Source of the DNA: an uncultured Lactobacillus sp.
GTDB taxonomy: Bacteria; Bacillota; Bacilli; Lactobacillales; Lactobacillaceae
Length of the DNA: 64,000 nt
Direction of reading: 5' to 3'
Assembly: GCF_902491705.1 (NCBI RefSeq)
Contig: NZ_CABUIW010000006.1
Location: 1 to 64,000, forward strand
A program made the translations under genes and the position numbers. Shown here piece by piece: positions 27,307 through 36,451 of this stretch (within the stretch, counting starts at the first letter, position 1; each line of letters opens with the position of its first letter). Below the pieces are notes generated by a model that saw only the letters and a program-made list of their open reading frames with translations, ran no database searches and was not told the DNA's origin.

Positions 27307-28362
27307 CTACTCCATCATTTGTACAAAATAATCAAAAATTTCATCTGCATCATGAGTTCCTGGTGCACCTTCAGGATTAAATGCTGTAGCAATCAATTTA
27401 TCTTTGATATTCCAAAAACCAGCCATTAATTCACTATGAAGGTCAAAATACTCACGATTCATGTTCATTTTAATACTATCAGGCAAAACCAATTGATCAA
27501 TATTCATTGAAGTCTGCCAAATTGTATTAGTATTTTGTTCAATCACCGGATAATTAATTCCGTCAAATTCTTGAGGAAGATCCACCAATTCAAAATCCAA
27601 ATAACCACTTAATGCTAAAAATCCTAATCCAATACCCAAAATTGGATATTTACCATAGAATTTATCAAAGATTGGACTAAGCTGGTTGATAACTTCTTCC
27701 GGTTTACCTGGACCATTTGAAATAATAATTCCTTCAGGTCTTAGATTTTCAATATCTGCAGCACTAACGTTGTAAGGTAAAACAGTCGCATTGACTTTTC
27801 TCAAAGATAAAGCACGAAGCATAGAGTGTTTTAAGCCTAAGTCAATTACCGCTACAGTCTTACCTACGTTTGGGGATGCATAAGCATTTTTGGTAGATAC
27901 CATTGCAGATTTATTCTTTTGTAACACTAGTGCTTTAATTTGATCAAAGGCATGTTCATCATCAGTATCCATAATAGAAGCTTTGATTGTTCCTTCTTCC
28001 ATTAAACGATGAACTAAAGCACGAGTATCTACTTTAAAAATAGCCGGAATTTTCTTTTCTTTTAAAAATGAACTTAAGTCTTCAAAGTTTTCACTATCGG
28101 AAATGTTTAAAGCAATATCATTGGCAATAATCCCTTTTACAGTTGGATCAATACTTTCATAATCGATCGCATTAATTCCATTATTACCAATCATAGGAGA
28201 AGTAAATACCAAAATCTTTCCAGCATTAGTTGGATCGGTTAGTGCCTCTTGGTAACCAAAATTAGTTGTTTGAATTGCTAATTCACCAGTAGAAATAATA
28301 TTGGCACCTATTCCCTCACCTGGAAAAGAACTGCCATCTTCTAAAATCAAATAACGCTTCAT
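27307..28362 (-). CDS. carA: CarA-like protein: glutaminase-subunit homologue lacking catalytic Cys and His
   Basis: The 351-residue protein aligns over its full length with the carbamoyl-phosphate synthase small subunit, with N-terminal CPS domain (GYQEALTDPTNAGKI, VDTRALV) and C-terminal class I amidotransferase domain (SNGPGKPEE). The nucleophile motif GICLGHQ is GIGLGFL, so the Cys is Gly245. The HPE of the catalytic triad is NPE (His to Asn329). The substrate loops FGHRGSNHPV and SQNHGY are also altered. It should not hydrolyse glutamine. It begins 4 bases after the rluD stop and has only a weak ribosome site, suggesting coupled translation. Confidence 0.9.
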   Translation of the reverse strand: MKRYLILEDGSSFPGEGIGANIISTGELAIQTTNFGYQEALTDPTNAGKILVFTSPMIGNNGINAIDYESIDPTVKGIIANDIALNISDSENFEDLSSFLKEKKIPAIFKVDTRALVHRLMEEGTIKASIMDTDDEHAFDQIKALVLQKNKSAMVSTKNAYASPNVGKTVAVIDLGLKHSMLRALSLRKVNATVLPYNVSAADIENLRPEGIIISNGPGKPEEVINQLSPIFDKFYGKYPILGIGLGFLALSGYLDFELVDLPQEFDGINYPVIEQNTNTIWQTSMNIDQLVLPDSIKMNMNREYFDLHSELMAGFWNIKDKLIATAFNPEGAPGTHDADEIFDYFVQMME

Positions 28363-28366
28363 TTTA

Positions 28367-29275
28367 TCACTTGTTTTTCTCTAATTGAGCTAATGTTTCT
28401 TGAAAAATCTTAGGTGGTTCAACAGTAAATTCCATCCATTTTCCAGTTCTAGGATGTTTGAATCCTAGAACTTTGGCATGCAAAAATTGACCATTACCCT
28501 TTAATGTCTTGCGTGGTCCATATAATGGATCTCCTGCTACAGCATGCCCAATATAATCAAGATGAACTCTAATCTGATGAGTGCGACCTGTTTCAAGTTG
28601 ACATTCAATCAAACTATAACCCTTGAATTGTTTTAAGACTTTAAAGTGGGTAATAGCTTTTTTGCCGTTTTCAACTACAGCCATCTTTTTACGATCATAT
28701 GGATTACGTCCAATTGGAGCATCAATAGTTCCATTTTCTTCACTAAAATTGCCATGAACAATTGCCAAATAAATTCGTTTATTAGTTTTATGAGCTAATT
28801 GATCTTCTAACGATTCACGAGCTTGAGCATTTTTAGCAATCATTAAAAGTCCGGAAGTATCTTTATCGATTCGATGCACGATCCCAGGTCTAAAACCTTC
28901 AGGAGATTTAGCTAAATCCTTAGTATGATATAGCAGAGCATTAACTAATGTATGATCTGGATGACCTGGTGCGGGATGCACTACCATACCTTGCGGCTTA
29001 TTAACTACAATTACATCATCATCTTCATAGACAATATCAAGCGGGATGTCTTCTGGAACAACATCTAGTGGTTTTACCGCTGGGACATTAACTTCTATTT
29101 GATCTCCTGCTTGCACTTTGTAAGATACTTTTTCACTCTTATGATTAACTAGAATATTTTTATCTTGAACTAATTCCTTAACTCTAGTTCTTGATAAATC
29201 TGGTATTTGTTCAGAAATAAATTTATCTAAACGACCATGTTGATCTTTTACTTCAAGTAGATATTTTTTAGGCAT
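28367..29275 (-). CDS. rluD: RluD-like 23S rRNA pseudouridine synthase
   Basis: A 302-residue RluA/RluD-family pseudouridine synthase with an N-terminal S4 RNA-binding domain (RLDKFISEQIPDLSRTRVKELV) and the catalytic domain with HRIDKDTSGLL, whose Asp is the nucleophile. The C-terminal GRTHQIRVH motif is present. It modifies uridines in rRNA helix 69 or a similar site; the exact target is inferred from family. The start is set at the ATG at 29275, inside the end of lspA (8-base overlap), with GAGG just before. The lspA-rluD pair commonly precedes pyr genes in Firmicutes. Confidence 0.92.
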   Translation of the reverse strand: MPKKYLLEVKDQHGRLDKFISEQIPDLSRTRVKELVQDKNILVNHKSEKVSYKVQAGDQIEVNVPAVKPLDVVPEDIPLDIVYEDDDVIVVNKPQGMVVHPAPGHPDHTLVNALLYHTKDLAKSPEGFRPGIVHRIDKDTSGLLMIAKNAQARESLEDQLAHKTNKRIYLAIVHGNFSEENGTIDAPIGRNPYDRKKMAVVENGKKAITHFKVLKQFKGYSLIECQLETGRTHQIRVHLDYIGHAVAGDPLYGPRKTLKGNGQFLHAKVLGFKHPRTGKWMEFTVEPPKIFQETLAQLEKNK

Positions 29276-29732
29276 CCTCGTCTTCCTTATCTGCAAAAGC
29301 AATTAAATAAATGAAAATAATGATTACACCCACCGTAATTGCGCTATCTGCAATATTGAAAATATTAAAATGAATGAAATCTAGTTGGAGCATATCAATA
29401 ACGTATTTCAGGTGAATTCTATCAATAAAATTACCAATGATTCCGCCTAAAACTAAAGATAATCCAACGTCAAATAGAACGTTCTTATATTTTTTATTAA
29501 AAAGGAAATACAGACACACGGCGATTGCAATAATACTGATGAAATAGAAGAGCCACATTTGACCTGTCAAAATATTCCAAGCAGCACCATTATTTTGCAA
29601 ATAGTTAAAAGAAAGAATACCCGGAATAATTTGATGAACTTCACCTACTGCATAATTACTTACAATATAATTTTTTAAGCCTTGGTCAGCTAAAACGATG
29701 AATAATGAAATAAATAAATATAGAAATTGCAT
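29268..29732 (-). CDS. lspA: Lipoprotein signal peptidase (signal peptidase II)
   Basis: A 154-residue, four-span membrane aspartic protease that cleaves prolipoprotein signal peptides after lipidation. The catalytic Asp pair is seen in GNFIDRI and FNIADSAI, and the N-terminal DQGLKNYI and the NNGAAW segment are typical. It acts on lipoproteins such as the one at 17312. It sits 2 bases after fhs and overlaps rluD by 8 bases, so all are likely one transcript. Confidence 0.95.
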   Translation of the reverse strand: MQFLYLFISLFIVLADQGLKNYIVSNYAVGEVHQIIPGILSFNYLQNNGAAWNILTGQMWLFYFISIIAIAVCLYFLFNKKYKNVLFDVGLSLVLGGIIGNFIDRIHLKYVIDMLQLDFIHFNIFNIADSAITVGVIIIFIYLIAFADKEDEDA

Positions 29733-29734
29733 TT

Positions 29735-31411
29735 TTAGAATAATCCACTGATTTTGCCATTGTTGTCTACATCAATATCGAGTGCTGCGGGATGCTTAGG
29801 CAAGCCTGGCATATCTAATACATGACCGGTAGTAACTACAATAAAACGTGCACCATTCTTTAAACTTACACCTTTAACATGCAATTTGAAATCTGTTGGC
29901 ACACCCAATTGCTTCTTATCATCACTAAATGAATATTGAGTCTTAGCAATGATTACAGGAAGTTTTTCTTTACCTAATTCGTGCAAAGCTTGAATTTGCT
30001 TTTCAGCTTTTTCAGTATATTCAACTCCTGCAGCATGGTATATCTTAGTTGCTACTTTTTCAATCTTGGTCTTAACATCATCATTATCATCATAAGTTGG
30101 TGTTAAATTAGCTTCACCTGAATCTGCTAAAGCAACAACTTCTTGAGCTGCCTTAATGCCGCCCTTTGAGCCAATATCATGGTAGTTAACTACTTCCGCT
30201 TTAATACCTTGCTCTTCTACAAGTTGTTTCAAAAGATCTAACTCTTTATCAGTATCAGTTGCAAAACGATTAATTAAAACGATTACTGGAACATTATATG
30301 CACGCATATTATTCATATGACGTTCCAAGTTCTTAAAGCCTTCTTTTAAGGCGTCCAAATTCTCTTCGTCTAAGTGATCAGTTGAGCCTAGTGCTTGATA
30401 TTTAAGTGCACGTACTGTAGCTACAACTACTGTAGCATCAGGTGTTTTATCTAAATGTTTTGAAACAAAGTCCATAAACTTTTGTCCACCTAGATCACTA
30501 CCAAATCCAGCCTCAGTTAAAACATAGTCACTTAAATGCATTGCTAAATTAGTAGCAATTACCGAATTAGCTCCATGTGCAATATTAGCAAATGGTCCAC
30601 CGTGTACTAAAGTTGGTGTATGCTCCAATGTTTGAACTAAGTTTGGCTTTAAAGCATTAGACAAAAGAGCTGCGATTGCTCCTTCAAAGCCTAGTTGCTT
30701 TACATAGACTGGTTGGTCATCTTTAGTATATCCAACAAGCATATCGCCAATTCTTGCTTTAAGATCATTAATGTCATTAGCTAAACATAAAATGGCCATT
30801 AATTCATTTGCGACAGTAATTGCAAAACTAGATTGATGTTCAACACCATTAAATTTAGATCCTTCACCTACAGTGATTTTTCTTAAAGCACGATCATTTA
30901 CGTCAAGTCCGCGCTTTAACAAGATACGATCAGGATCAATGTTCAAACTATTATCTTGGTAAATATAGTTATCAACTAAAGCTGCCAAAGTATCAATTGC
31001 AGCAGTTAAAGCATGCATGTCACCAGTGAAATGTAAATTAATGTCTTCCATAGGGATGATTTGTGCCATACCACCGCCTGTAGCACCACCCTTAAGACCA
31101 AAAACAGGTCCCATTGAAGGTTCACGCAATGCAATCATAGTATTTTTATGCAATTGATTCTTAATAGCATCACCTAAACCAATAGTAATTGTTGACTTTC
31201 CTTCTCCTGCTGGAGTTGGAGAAATAGATGTTACTAAAATTAATTTACCTAAATGTTTGTTTTGACGAACGGTATTAATTGCTTGCCAGTTAATCTTAGC
31301 TTTATCATAGCCGTATGGTTCAAGATCATTTTTCTTTAAATTGACTTCAGCTGCAATTTCATCAATTGGCAATGCTTTTGTTTCTTGTGCGATCTCAATG
31401 TCTGATTTCAT
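29735..31411 (-). CDS. fhs: Formate-tetrahydrofolate ligase
   Basis: A 558-residue enzyme that makes 10-formyl-tetrahydrofolate from formate, ATP and tetrahydrofolate, supplying purine and initiator-tRNA formylation. The P-loop-like [10 protein letters not shown] and the [21 protein letters not shown] loop are diagnostic. Full family length. The start is 4 bases after the preceding small membrane gene stop and 2 bases before lspA, so it is inside the operon. Confidence 0.96.
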   Translation of the reverse strand: MKSDIEIAQETKALPIDEIAAEVNLKKNDLEPYGYDKAKINWQAINTVRQNKHLGKLILVTSISPTPAGEGKSTITIGLGDAIKNQLHKNTMIALREPSMGPVFGLKGGATGGGMAQIIPMEDINLHFTGDMHALTAAIDTLAALVDNYIYQDNSLNIDPDRILLKRGLDVNDRALRKITVGEGSKFNGVEHQSSFAITVANELMAILCLANDINDLKARIGDMLVGYTKDDQPVYVKQLGFEGAIAALLSNALKPNLVQTLEHTPTLVHGGPFANIAHGANSVIATNLAMHLSDYVLTEAGFGSDLGGQKFMDFVSKHLDKTPDATVVVATVRALKYQALGSTDHLDEENLDALKEGFKNLERHMNNMRAYNVPVIVLINRFATDTDKELDLLKQLVEEQGIKAEVVNYHDIGSKGGIKAAQEVVALADSGEANLTPTYDDNDDVKTKIEKVATKIYHAAGVEYTEKAEKQIQALHELGKEKLPVIIAKTQYSFSDDKKQLGVPTDFKLHVKGVSLKNGARFIVVTTGHVLDMPGLPKHPAALDIDVDNNGKISGLF

Positions 31412-31415
31412 TAAA

Positions 31416-31769
31416 TTAACTCTTCTTTCTTGAAATTACTAAAACAGAATAGCTTTGAACTTCACCTTTTAACTGATAAATTTTAAAATTACGCCACTCG
31501 GCATATAAAGTGGGCTTATTAACTTTCATTTTTGTACGATATGGCAATTTCAAGATAAATTGATCATTACTTTTCATTAAATAAGAAAAGAACCATGTGT
31601 ATACCAGTGCTAATGTGAAGATAATTCCAACTACTATTCCAGAAATACTAATTGCTTTATTCCCTTCATACCCAAGGATCATAGCTATAAAAAGAATAAT
31701 TAGGAGCCATGAATAATAGATTATTCCAGCAGTCCCTAAGAATATTACATGCCGTTTAAATTTTAGAAT
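31416..31769 (-). CDS. Two-span membrane protein, EbsA-like, with probable ATT start
   Basis: From the ATG at 31682 the product has only 88 residues, but the frame stays open upstream to an in-frame TAA at 31772. The upstream part encodes a good first membrane span ([20 protein letters not shown]). The only plausible start for the full 117-residue form is ATT at 31769, with a strong site AGGGTG (31783-31778) 8 bases before it. The protein has two membrane segments and a basic C-terminal domain, resembling EbsA proteins in size and layout; that name is tentative. It leads the fhs-lspA-rluD-carA-carB operon. Confidence 0.6.
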   Translation of the reverse strand: MLKFKRHVIFLGTAGIIYYSWLLIILFIAMILGYEGNKAISISGIVVGIIFTLALVYTWFFSYLMKSNDQFILKLPYRTKMKVNKPTLYAEWRNFKIYQLKGEVQSYSVLVISRKKS

Positions 31770-31821
31770 TTAGATCACACCCTGTTTAATCATTTATTCT
31801 TATTGTAACAAATATAACTAA

Positions 31822-31856
31822 AATAAGAGAGTATGTTTTATCACATACTCTCTTAT
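31822..31856 (-). terminator. Terminator of the metallophosphoesterase gene
   Basis: AATAAGAGAGTATG (31822-31835) pairs exactly with CATACTCTCTTATT (31843-31856); the minus-strand 3' side ends in TTATTTTAG. Confidence 0.8.
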
Positions 31857-31860
31857 TAAC

Positions 31861-33093
31861 TTAATATCTTATCTTCACTTGTAAATTAGTATGATCACTA
31901 GTGTCATAAAGAGTTTCTAGATACAATCGAAATTCAGGGTGATGTTTAACTAAAGTCTGATATTCTTTTGAAGCATGAATTTTATTTAGTTCACTAATTT
32001 TTAAGTGATTATGACCAGTAAAGAAATGATAATTCATCCAACCAAAGAGCTTACCCATTCCTCGAACTAAATCAATATCATCATGATACTTATTTAATTC
32101 ACTTTGCATCATATCTGCGGAAATACTGCCTAATTGTAAATTCTTCAAATATTTATGAAAATGCTCTAAAGTGTAATCTTGCTTTTCTTCTTCAGTCAAA
32201 TATCGTGTCATATCAAAGGTTCTTCTAATATAAGTAATATGACGTGAGTGTACGCGTACTACCCCATATCCTTGATCATTTGAACAAAAACTAGATGTAA
32301 CAATTTCGGTAGTCGGAGTTGTTTCTTGAGGACCCATGATATTTTGAGCATGAATATGTCCTGAAAAAGCTAACTTAACATTATATCTTGCACATAGACG
32401 ACGCAATTCAACTGCATCATCGACTACATAACCTCTATTTACTGCTGGATTATGTGCATATAAATTATGATGCATGAAAAGAATAGGACGCAAATTATGT
32501 TCTTGAGCATAACGAAATTGCTTTTCTATCCACTTTAATTGCTCTTTACCAATCATTCCGTGAGTGTGAGGCGCTTCTGTAGTTTCTTCTCTACCATAGA
32601 TATTCGAATCAGCTAAAACCAAGAAATATTGTGGGTTTAATTGAACACTGTATGCTAGCGAACTTTCATCTTCATCAGTAGCTTCACGATATGATTTATC
32701 AAATATCGAACGCCAGAACATAGGACTAATTTCACCAGCATAAAATTGCTTTTTACCACGAAACTCTCTGGCCCAGCCATCGAAAATGTCGTGGTTTCCA
32801 GGTAAAACTAATACCCTAGTCTTTTTCAATGGCTTAAAAATCTCCGCAAATTTTTCTGCAGAAACTCTTTCCCCATTAAAAGTCAAATCTCCTGTCACAA
32901 TAATAGCAGCAGGATTCTTTCGTTGAGCCATACGCATAAAAGCGGTCAACGCGGTTTCTTGATAATACAGGTCTTTGCCTTGACTTGTCTTTTGCATACG
33001 CGAAAAGGCTTGACCTTCATCATGCAAACTATCTGCAATTAAATGAGTATCAGAAATTACCCAAAATTCTGTATTCAGATCTTTTGTAATCAT
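31861..33093 (-). CDS. Calcineurin-like metallophosphoesterase
   Basis: A 410-residue cytoplasmic protein with the five metallophosphatase motifs in order: SDTHL, GDLTFNGE, GNHD, MHHN and GHIH. It belongs to the 3',5'-cyclic-nucleotide phosphodiesterase-like branch with a C-terminal helical extension, but the true substrate is unknown. It overlaps the preceding methyltransferase gene by 4 bases (ATGA), so the two are translationally coupled. Confidence 0.85.
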   Translation of the reverse strand: MITKDLNTEFWVISDTHLIADSLHDEGQAFSRMQKTSQGKDLYYQETALTAFMRMAQRKNPAAIIVTGDLTFNGERVSAEKFAEIFKPLKKTRVLVLPGNHDIFDGWAREFRGKKQFYAGEISPMFWRSIFDKSYREATDEDESSLAYSVQLNPQYFLVLADSNIYGREETTEAPHTHGMIGKEQLKWIEKQFRYAQEHNLRPILFMHHNLYAHNPAVNRGYVVDDAVELRRLCARYNVKLAFSGHIHAQNIMGPQETTPTTEIVTSSFCSNDQGYGVVRVHSRHITYIRRTFDMTRYLTEEEKQDYTLEHFHKYLKNLQLGSISADMMQSELNKYHDDIDLVRGMGKLFGWMNYHFFTGHNHLKISELNKIHASKEYQTLVKHHPEFRLYLETLYDTSDHTNLQVKIRY

Positions 33094-34220
33094 TTTTGCC
33101 TTCTATTAGCCCAATATTGGTAGAAATCAACTCGTAAATTACCGTTGAATAATTTACGCTTCTTTGTAGCTTTAGCACCAAAGCATTTTTCAAAGTTAGG
33201 ATCAGCAGTTAAGTAATATTGACTGAATGAATCTAATGGTTGTAAGACTTCACCCATTTGTTTATATAATTCTTCTGCAGATTCACGATCCTTAAGTCGC
33301 TTACCATATGGAGGGTTAGCAATAATAATTCCGTTTTCCAAATCTGTAGTAAAATCTTTTACCGCAACTTGTTTAAATCGAATATCTTGCAAGACTCCTG
33401 CATTATGAGCATTCAACTTAGCAATTTCTAAAACAGATTGATCAATATCACTAGCCCAAATAGGTGCTTCTAATGGTTTAACTTCTGCCTTTGCCTTTGC
33501 TAAAGCTTCTTTATGCAAGTTAGCATTAAACCAATCAAAGCCATCAAAAGCAAATTTACGCCAAGTACCAGGTGCAATATTTTTAGCAATCAAGGCTGCC
33601 TCAATTGCTAAAGTACCTGAACCAGTCATCGGATCAATCAATGGGTGTGTACCATTATAAGGAGTTAATTTTAATAACCCTGCAGCGAAGTTTTCCTTTA
33701 AAGGTGCGCCACCGTGTTCAACACGATAACCACGTTTAAATAAACTTGCCCCTGTAGTATCTAATGATAAACGAGCTACATTTTTATAAATATGGATATC
33801 TAAAGGATATTCATTACCTGATTCTGGTAATAAACCGCGACGGTGATATTGATCAACCATTTTATTAACAATTGCTTTTTTAACAATTGATTGAACGTCT
33901 GGTTCTGAATGAAGTTTAGATTTAACTGCTCGTCCTTGTACAGGGAACTTAGCATCAACTGGCAACAATTCTGCCCAGTCATAGTCATATGTTTCGTTAA
34001 ACAAAGTATCAAAATCAGTTGCTTTAAATTCTTTAAGCAGAATTTTGACTCTATCAGCAGTTCTTAACCATAAATTGGTTCTAACAATATCTTCTTGAGT
34101 TCCTTTAAAAAATACACGACCATTTTCAACACGGGTTTGATAACCCATGCCTTGTAATTCTTTATTAACGACGCTTTCAAAACCAGCGCCCATTGTTGCG
34201 TAAAGTTGATATTCTTTCAT
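33090..34220 (-). CDS. THUMP-domain RNA N2-guanine methyltransferase (RlmL/YpsC family)
   Basis: A 376-residue class I SAM-dependent RNA methyltransferase with an N-terminal THUMP domain (about 1-160) and a Rossmann domain with IDPMTGSGTLAIEAAL and the catalytic NPPYG. Relatives methylate a guanine of 23S rRNA. The start is the ATG at 34220; the open frame upstream overlaps the rnpB RNA and lacks a ribosome site. The order ypsC-rnpB-gpsB-ypsA-recU is the same as in Bacillus subtilis. Confidence 0.9.
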   Translation of the reverse strand: MKEYQLYATMGAGFESVVNKELQGMGYQTRVENGRVFFKGTQEDIVRTNLWLRTADRVKILLKEFKATDFDTLFNETYDYDWAELLPVDAKFPVQGRAVKSKLHSEPDVQSIVKKAIVNKMVDQYHRRGLLPESGNEYPLDIHIYKNVARLSLDTTGASLFKRGYRVEHGGAPLKENFAAGLLKLTPYNGTHPLIDPMTGSGTLAIEAALIAKNIAPGTWRKFAFDGFDWFNANLHKEALAKAKAEVKPLEAPIWASDIDQSVLEIAKLNAHNAGVLQDIRFKQVAVKDFTTDLENGIIIANPPYGKRLKDRESAEELYKQMGEVLQPLDSFSQYYLTADPNFEKCFGAKATKKRKLFNGNLRVDFYQYWANRRQK

Positions 34221-34240
34221 TATTACTCTTTCATTTATCA

Positions 34241-34275
34241 AAATAAAAAGAGTTGGACCAAAAGCCCAACTCTGC
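34241..34275 (-). terminator. Terminator of rnpB
   Basis: On the minus strand AGAGTTGG...CCAACTCT is followed by TTTTTATTTTG. Confidence 0.85.
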
Positions 34276-34662
34276 CGGTGTGAATCTCTATAAGCCACGT
34301 TTTGTTCCAGTAATTTTGGCAAAATTACCTTCAGTAGTCATCTATCTTTATTGTAAAAACAACAACTCGGTTTTTAGTTCATTTTCTTAAACCGAAGCTC
34401 CCCCACCAAATTTGGGTTTCACGCTCGCAGGGTTTACCTCGTTCCACCAAGATCATTTCTGACCTTGCTTCGTCACTGTGGCACTTTTCAGGATAGTAAT
34501 GCATGTCATAAGATTTAGCACTTTTTCCGCCGTAAAAGTCAAAAGACTTCTCTCCAGCTTATTAGGCTGAATACGATCACTACAAGCATCGCAGCTTGTG
34601 CGTGCGTGGACTTTCCTCAACTAGCAATAGCTAGCCGCGCCTACTCGAAATTCACACTGTTG
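34276..34662 (-). ncRNA. rnpB: RNase P RNA (type B)
   Basis: The catalytic RNA that trims tRNA 5' ends. On the minus strand I can see the conserved GAGGAAAGTCC (CR-I), the ACGAGGTAAACCC and GCGAGCG segments, the TCAGAAATGATC segment (CR-II region), and the closing pairing of GTGTGAAT near the 5' end with ATTCACAC near the 3' end. The length (about 387 bases) fits the Bacillus-type RNA. A TATAAT lies just upstream at 34674-34669 and a terminator follows. Ends are estimated from pairing. Confidence 0.93.
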
Positions 34663-34668
34663 ACTATT

Positions 34669-34674
34669 ATAACA
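34669..34674 (-). promoter_or_regulatory. -10 box of rnpB
   Basis: TGTTATAAT on the minus strand, about 8-12 bases before the RNA start and overlapping the end of gpsB, whose stop lies at 34679. Confidence 0.6.
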
Positions 34675-34678
34675 AAAA

Positions 34679-35086
34679 TTAATGCTTTAAGCCATAGACA
34701 TGTTGTTCAAGATTATAAACTTTTCTTTCCAAGGTAGAAATTCGTTGAATAATTGCCATGTTAGTTGAAATTTCACCTTGGCCATCATCTTGAGCGAAAT
34801 TAGAAACAACAGCTCTTCTGTGAGTTGGGGTATAGGTCTTAACCTTCTCCTCTTTTTCTTCAGCAACTACTTTCTTTTCTTTTTGCTTTTCATCCATTAA
34901 TTGACGTTGAAGCGTACCAATTTGGCCGTATAAATCTTCAATTAATTGTTGAAAAGTTTCATAATCAGAAATCACTTGATCTAGATATGTATCAACTTCA
35001 TCTGGATCATAACCTTTTACTTTACTTCTAAATTGTTTCTTTAATATATCTTGTGCAGATAGTTTTATATCATTTAAATTTGCCAT
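34679..35086 (-). CDS. gpsB: Cell division protein GpsB
   Basis: A 135-residue DivIVA-family protein that joins divisome and elongation proteins, notably PBP1. It has a DivIVA-like N-terminus (FRSKVKGYDPDEVDTYLD), a coiled coil to about 65, a charged linker and a short C-terminal helix (ISTLERKVYNLEQHVYG). Its likely partner PBP1A is encoded about 1.4 kb away in this window. It is transcribed toward rnpB. Confidence 0.95.
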   Translation of the reverse strand: MANLNDIKLSAQDILKKQFRSKVKGYDPDEVDTYLDQVISDYETFQQLIEDLYGQIGTLQRQLMDEKQKEKKVVAEEKEEKVKTYTPTHRRAVVSNFAQDDGQGEISTNMAIIQRISTLERKVYNLEQHVYGLKH

Positions 35087-35175
35087 CTTACTGACAACTC
35101 CTTTACATTCCCTCTTATTTTAGCAAAAAGAAAGACTACTTAAAACAAATTTACCGGCTTTAATAAAACTTTTAA

Positions 35176-35745
35176 TTATTCAGAAAAACTAGAACTCTGA
35201 TGATTTTCTTGATATTCTTCTGCTGCGTCCTGCAAATCATAAAAATCAATTAAATCTAATGGATATTCTTTGGTTTCTTGATATTTTTGGATTAAATTAT
35301 AGTCATATTTCGGTTTACCGGGATGCTCTGGATCATAAATCATCATTGCTCTATCTGTATGCTGAACCATAAAATTTTGATAATTGCGCAATTGTACTGG
35401 ACTTTGATATGGCGTATTTGAAGTTGAAGCAAAGAAATCAACTTTTTCTTTTAGATTAATAAATTTTGCTTGATTGTTTTCATTCCAGCGATGAGCAAAT
35501 TCTTCATAGGGAATCATCATGGACACTCTAACAGGATATTTTTCTCCTAATTCTAGTCCAACTTCAGCTGCCCACTGTTCTACTCCTAAATTGGCGCCTG
35601 TAATGATCCAATCCAGCTGGCCCTCTTCAATTAAGTTAACGAAATAATTCTTCAGGGCATATTTTATTACAGTGATTTTTGGATCTCGATCGCCAAACAC
35701 ATTCAACTCATAAGAACGATAGCCAGTTACCCATAAACGCTGCAT
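35176..35745 (-). CDS. ypsA: YpsA-like SLOG/DUF1273 protein
   Basis: The 189-residue protein begins [19 protein letters not shown], the usual start of DUF1273 (SLOG-superfamily Rossmann-like) proteins. A nucleotide-derived ligand site is expected in this fold; YpsA has been linked to cell division in some Firmicutes. The start is at 35745, where AGGAGGG lies about 9 bases upstream; upstream in-frame codons overlap recU and are not used. It is divergent from recU with the promoter region between. Confidence 0.88.
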   Translation of the reverse strand: MQRLWVTGYRSYELNVFGDRDPKITVIKYALKNYFVNLIEEGQLDWIITGANLGVEQWAAEVGLELGEKYPVRVSMMIPYEEFAHRWNENNQAKFINLKEKVDFFASTSNTPYQSPVQLRNYQNFMVQHTDRAMMIYDPEHPGKPKYDYNLIQKYQETKEYPLDLIDFYDLQDAAEEYQENHQSSSFSE

Positions 35746-35815
35746 TGTTATAAGAGCCCTCCTAATATTCAAAAATCCGGTCTTTATTGCTATAATGCTA
35801 ACAGGAGTGAGGTTA

Positions 35816-36451
35816 ATGGTCAAATATCCAAGCGGTAGTTTAGCCGCATTCAGAAAACCAGTAACAAAAAAAGAAGAACATGCCACTGTTCGTCGATCAT
35901 ATACACACAGAAAAGGTGTTAATTTCTCTGATCGTGGTATGACGCTAGAGCAACAAATAAATGAATCTAATAAATACTATTTAATGGAAGAAATAGCTGT
36001 TGTTCATAAGAAGCCAACACCGATCCAAATTGTTAAAGTTGACTATCCTAAGCGTTCAAAGGCAGTAATTAGAGAAGCTTATTTTAGACAAGCCTCAACT
36101 ACTGACTATAATGGCGTATACAAAGGTTATTATCTTGATTTTGAAGCTAAGGAAACAAGAAACAAAACAAACTTTCCGTTGAAAAACTTCCATGATCATC
36201 AGATTTTCCATTTAGATGAATGTTTAAAGCAAAAAGGTATTTGTTTTACAATTATTAGATTTGCTAGTTTAGAGAGGTATTTTGTAACTCCTGCTAGTTT
36301 TGTAATTCATGCTTACAGAGAAAAAGATAAAAGCTCAATGACTTTAAAGGAAATTGAAAGCCATTCTTACGAAATTAAGAGTGGCTTTCGGCCTACGCTA
36401 CCTTATCTTGAGGCAGTGGACAAATTTATTGCAGATAGGAAAAGTGAATAA
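35816..36451 (+). CDS. recU: Holliday junction resolvase RecU
   Basis: A 211-residue resolvase that cuts four-way DNA junctions and tunes RecA. It keeps the RecU signature [13 protein letters not shown] and the active-site segment [19 protein letters not shown] with the expected Asp, Glu and Lys. The ATG at 35816 has AGGAGTGAGG upstream and is preferred over an upstream ATG at 35795. It overlaps pbp1A by one base (TAATG), the common recU-pbp1A operon. Confidence 0.95.
   Translation: MVKYPSGSLAAFRKPVTKKEEHATVRRSYTHRKGVNFSDRGMTLEQQINESNKYYLMEEIAVVHKKPTPIQIVKVDYPKRSKAVIREAYFRQASTTDYNGVYKGYYLDFEAKETRNKTNFPLKNFHDHQIFHLDECLKQKGICFTIIRFASLERYFVTPASFVIHAYREKDKSSMTLKEIESHSYEIKSGFRPTLPYLEAVDKFIADRKSE

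Noticed and set aside
24112..28362. carAB as an ordinary pyrimidine/arginine carbamoyl-phosphate synthase
   Set aside because: The catalytic Cys, His and both ATP-grasp metal sites are missing.
31412..31415. Tetrahydrofolate riboswitch before fhs
   Set aside because: Only 4 bases separate fhs from the upstream gene; there is no room for a leader.
34223..34322. N-terminal extension of the RNA methyltransferase
   Set aside because: It overlaps the rnpB 3' end and terminator; the ATG at 34220 has the correct protein start.
35746..35886. N-terminal extension of YpsA over recU
   Set aside because: AGGAGGG and the family start [13 protein letters not shown] place the start at 35745.
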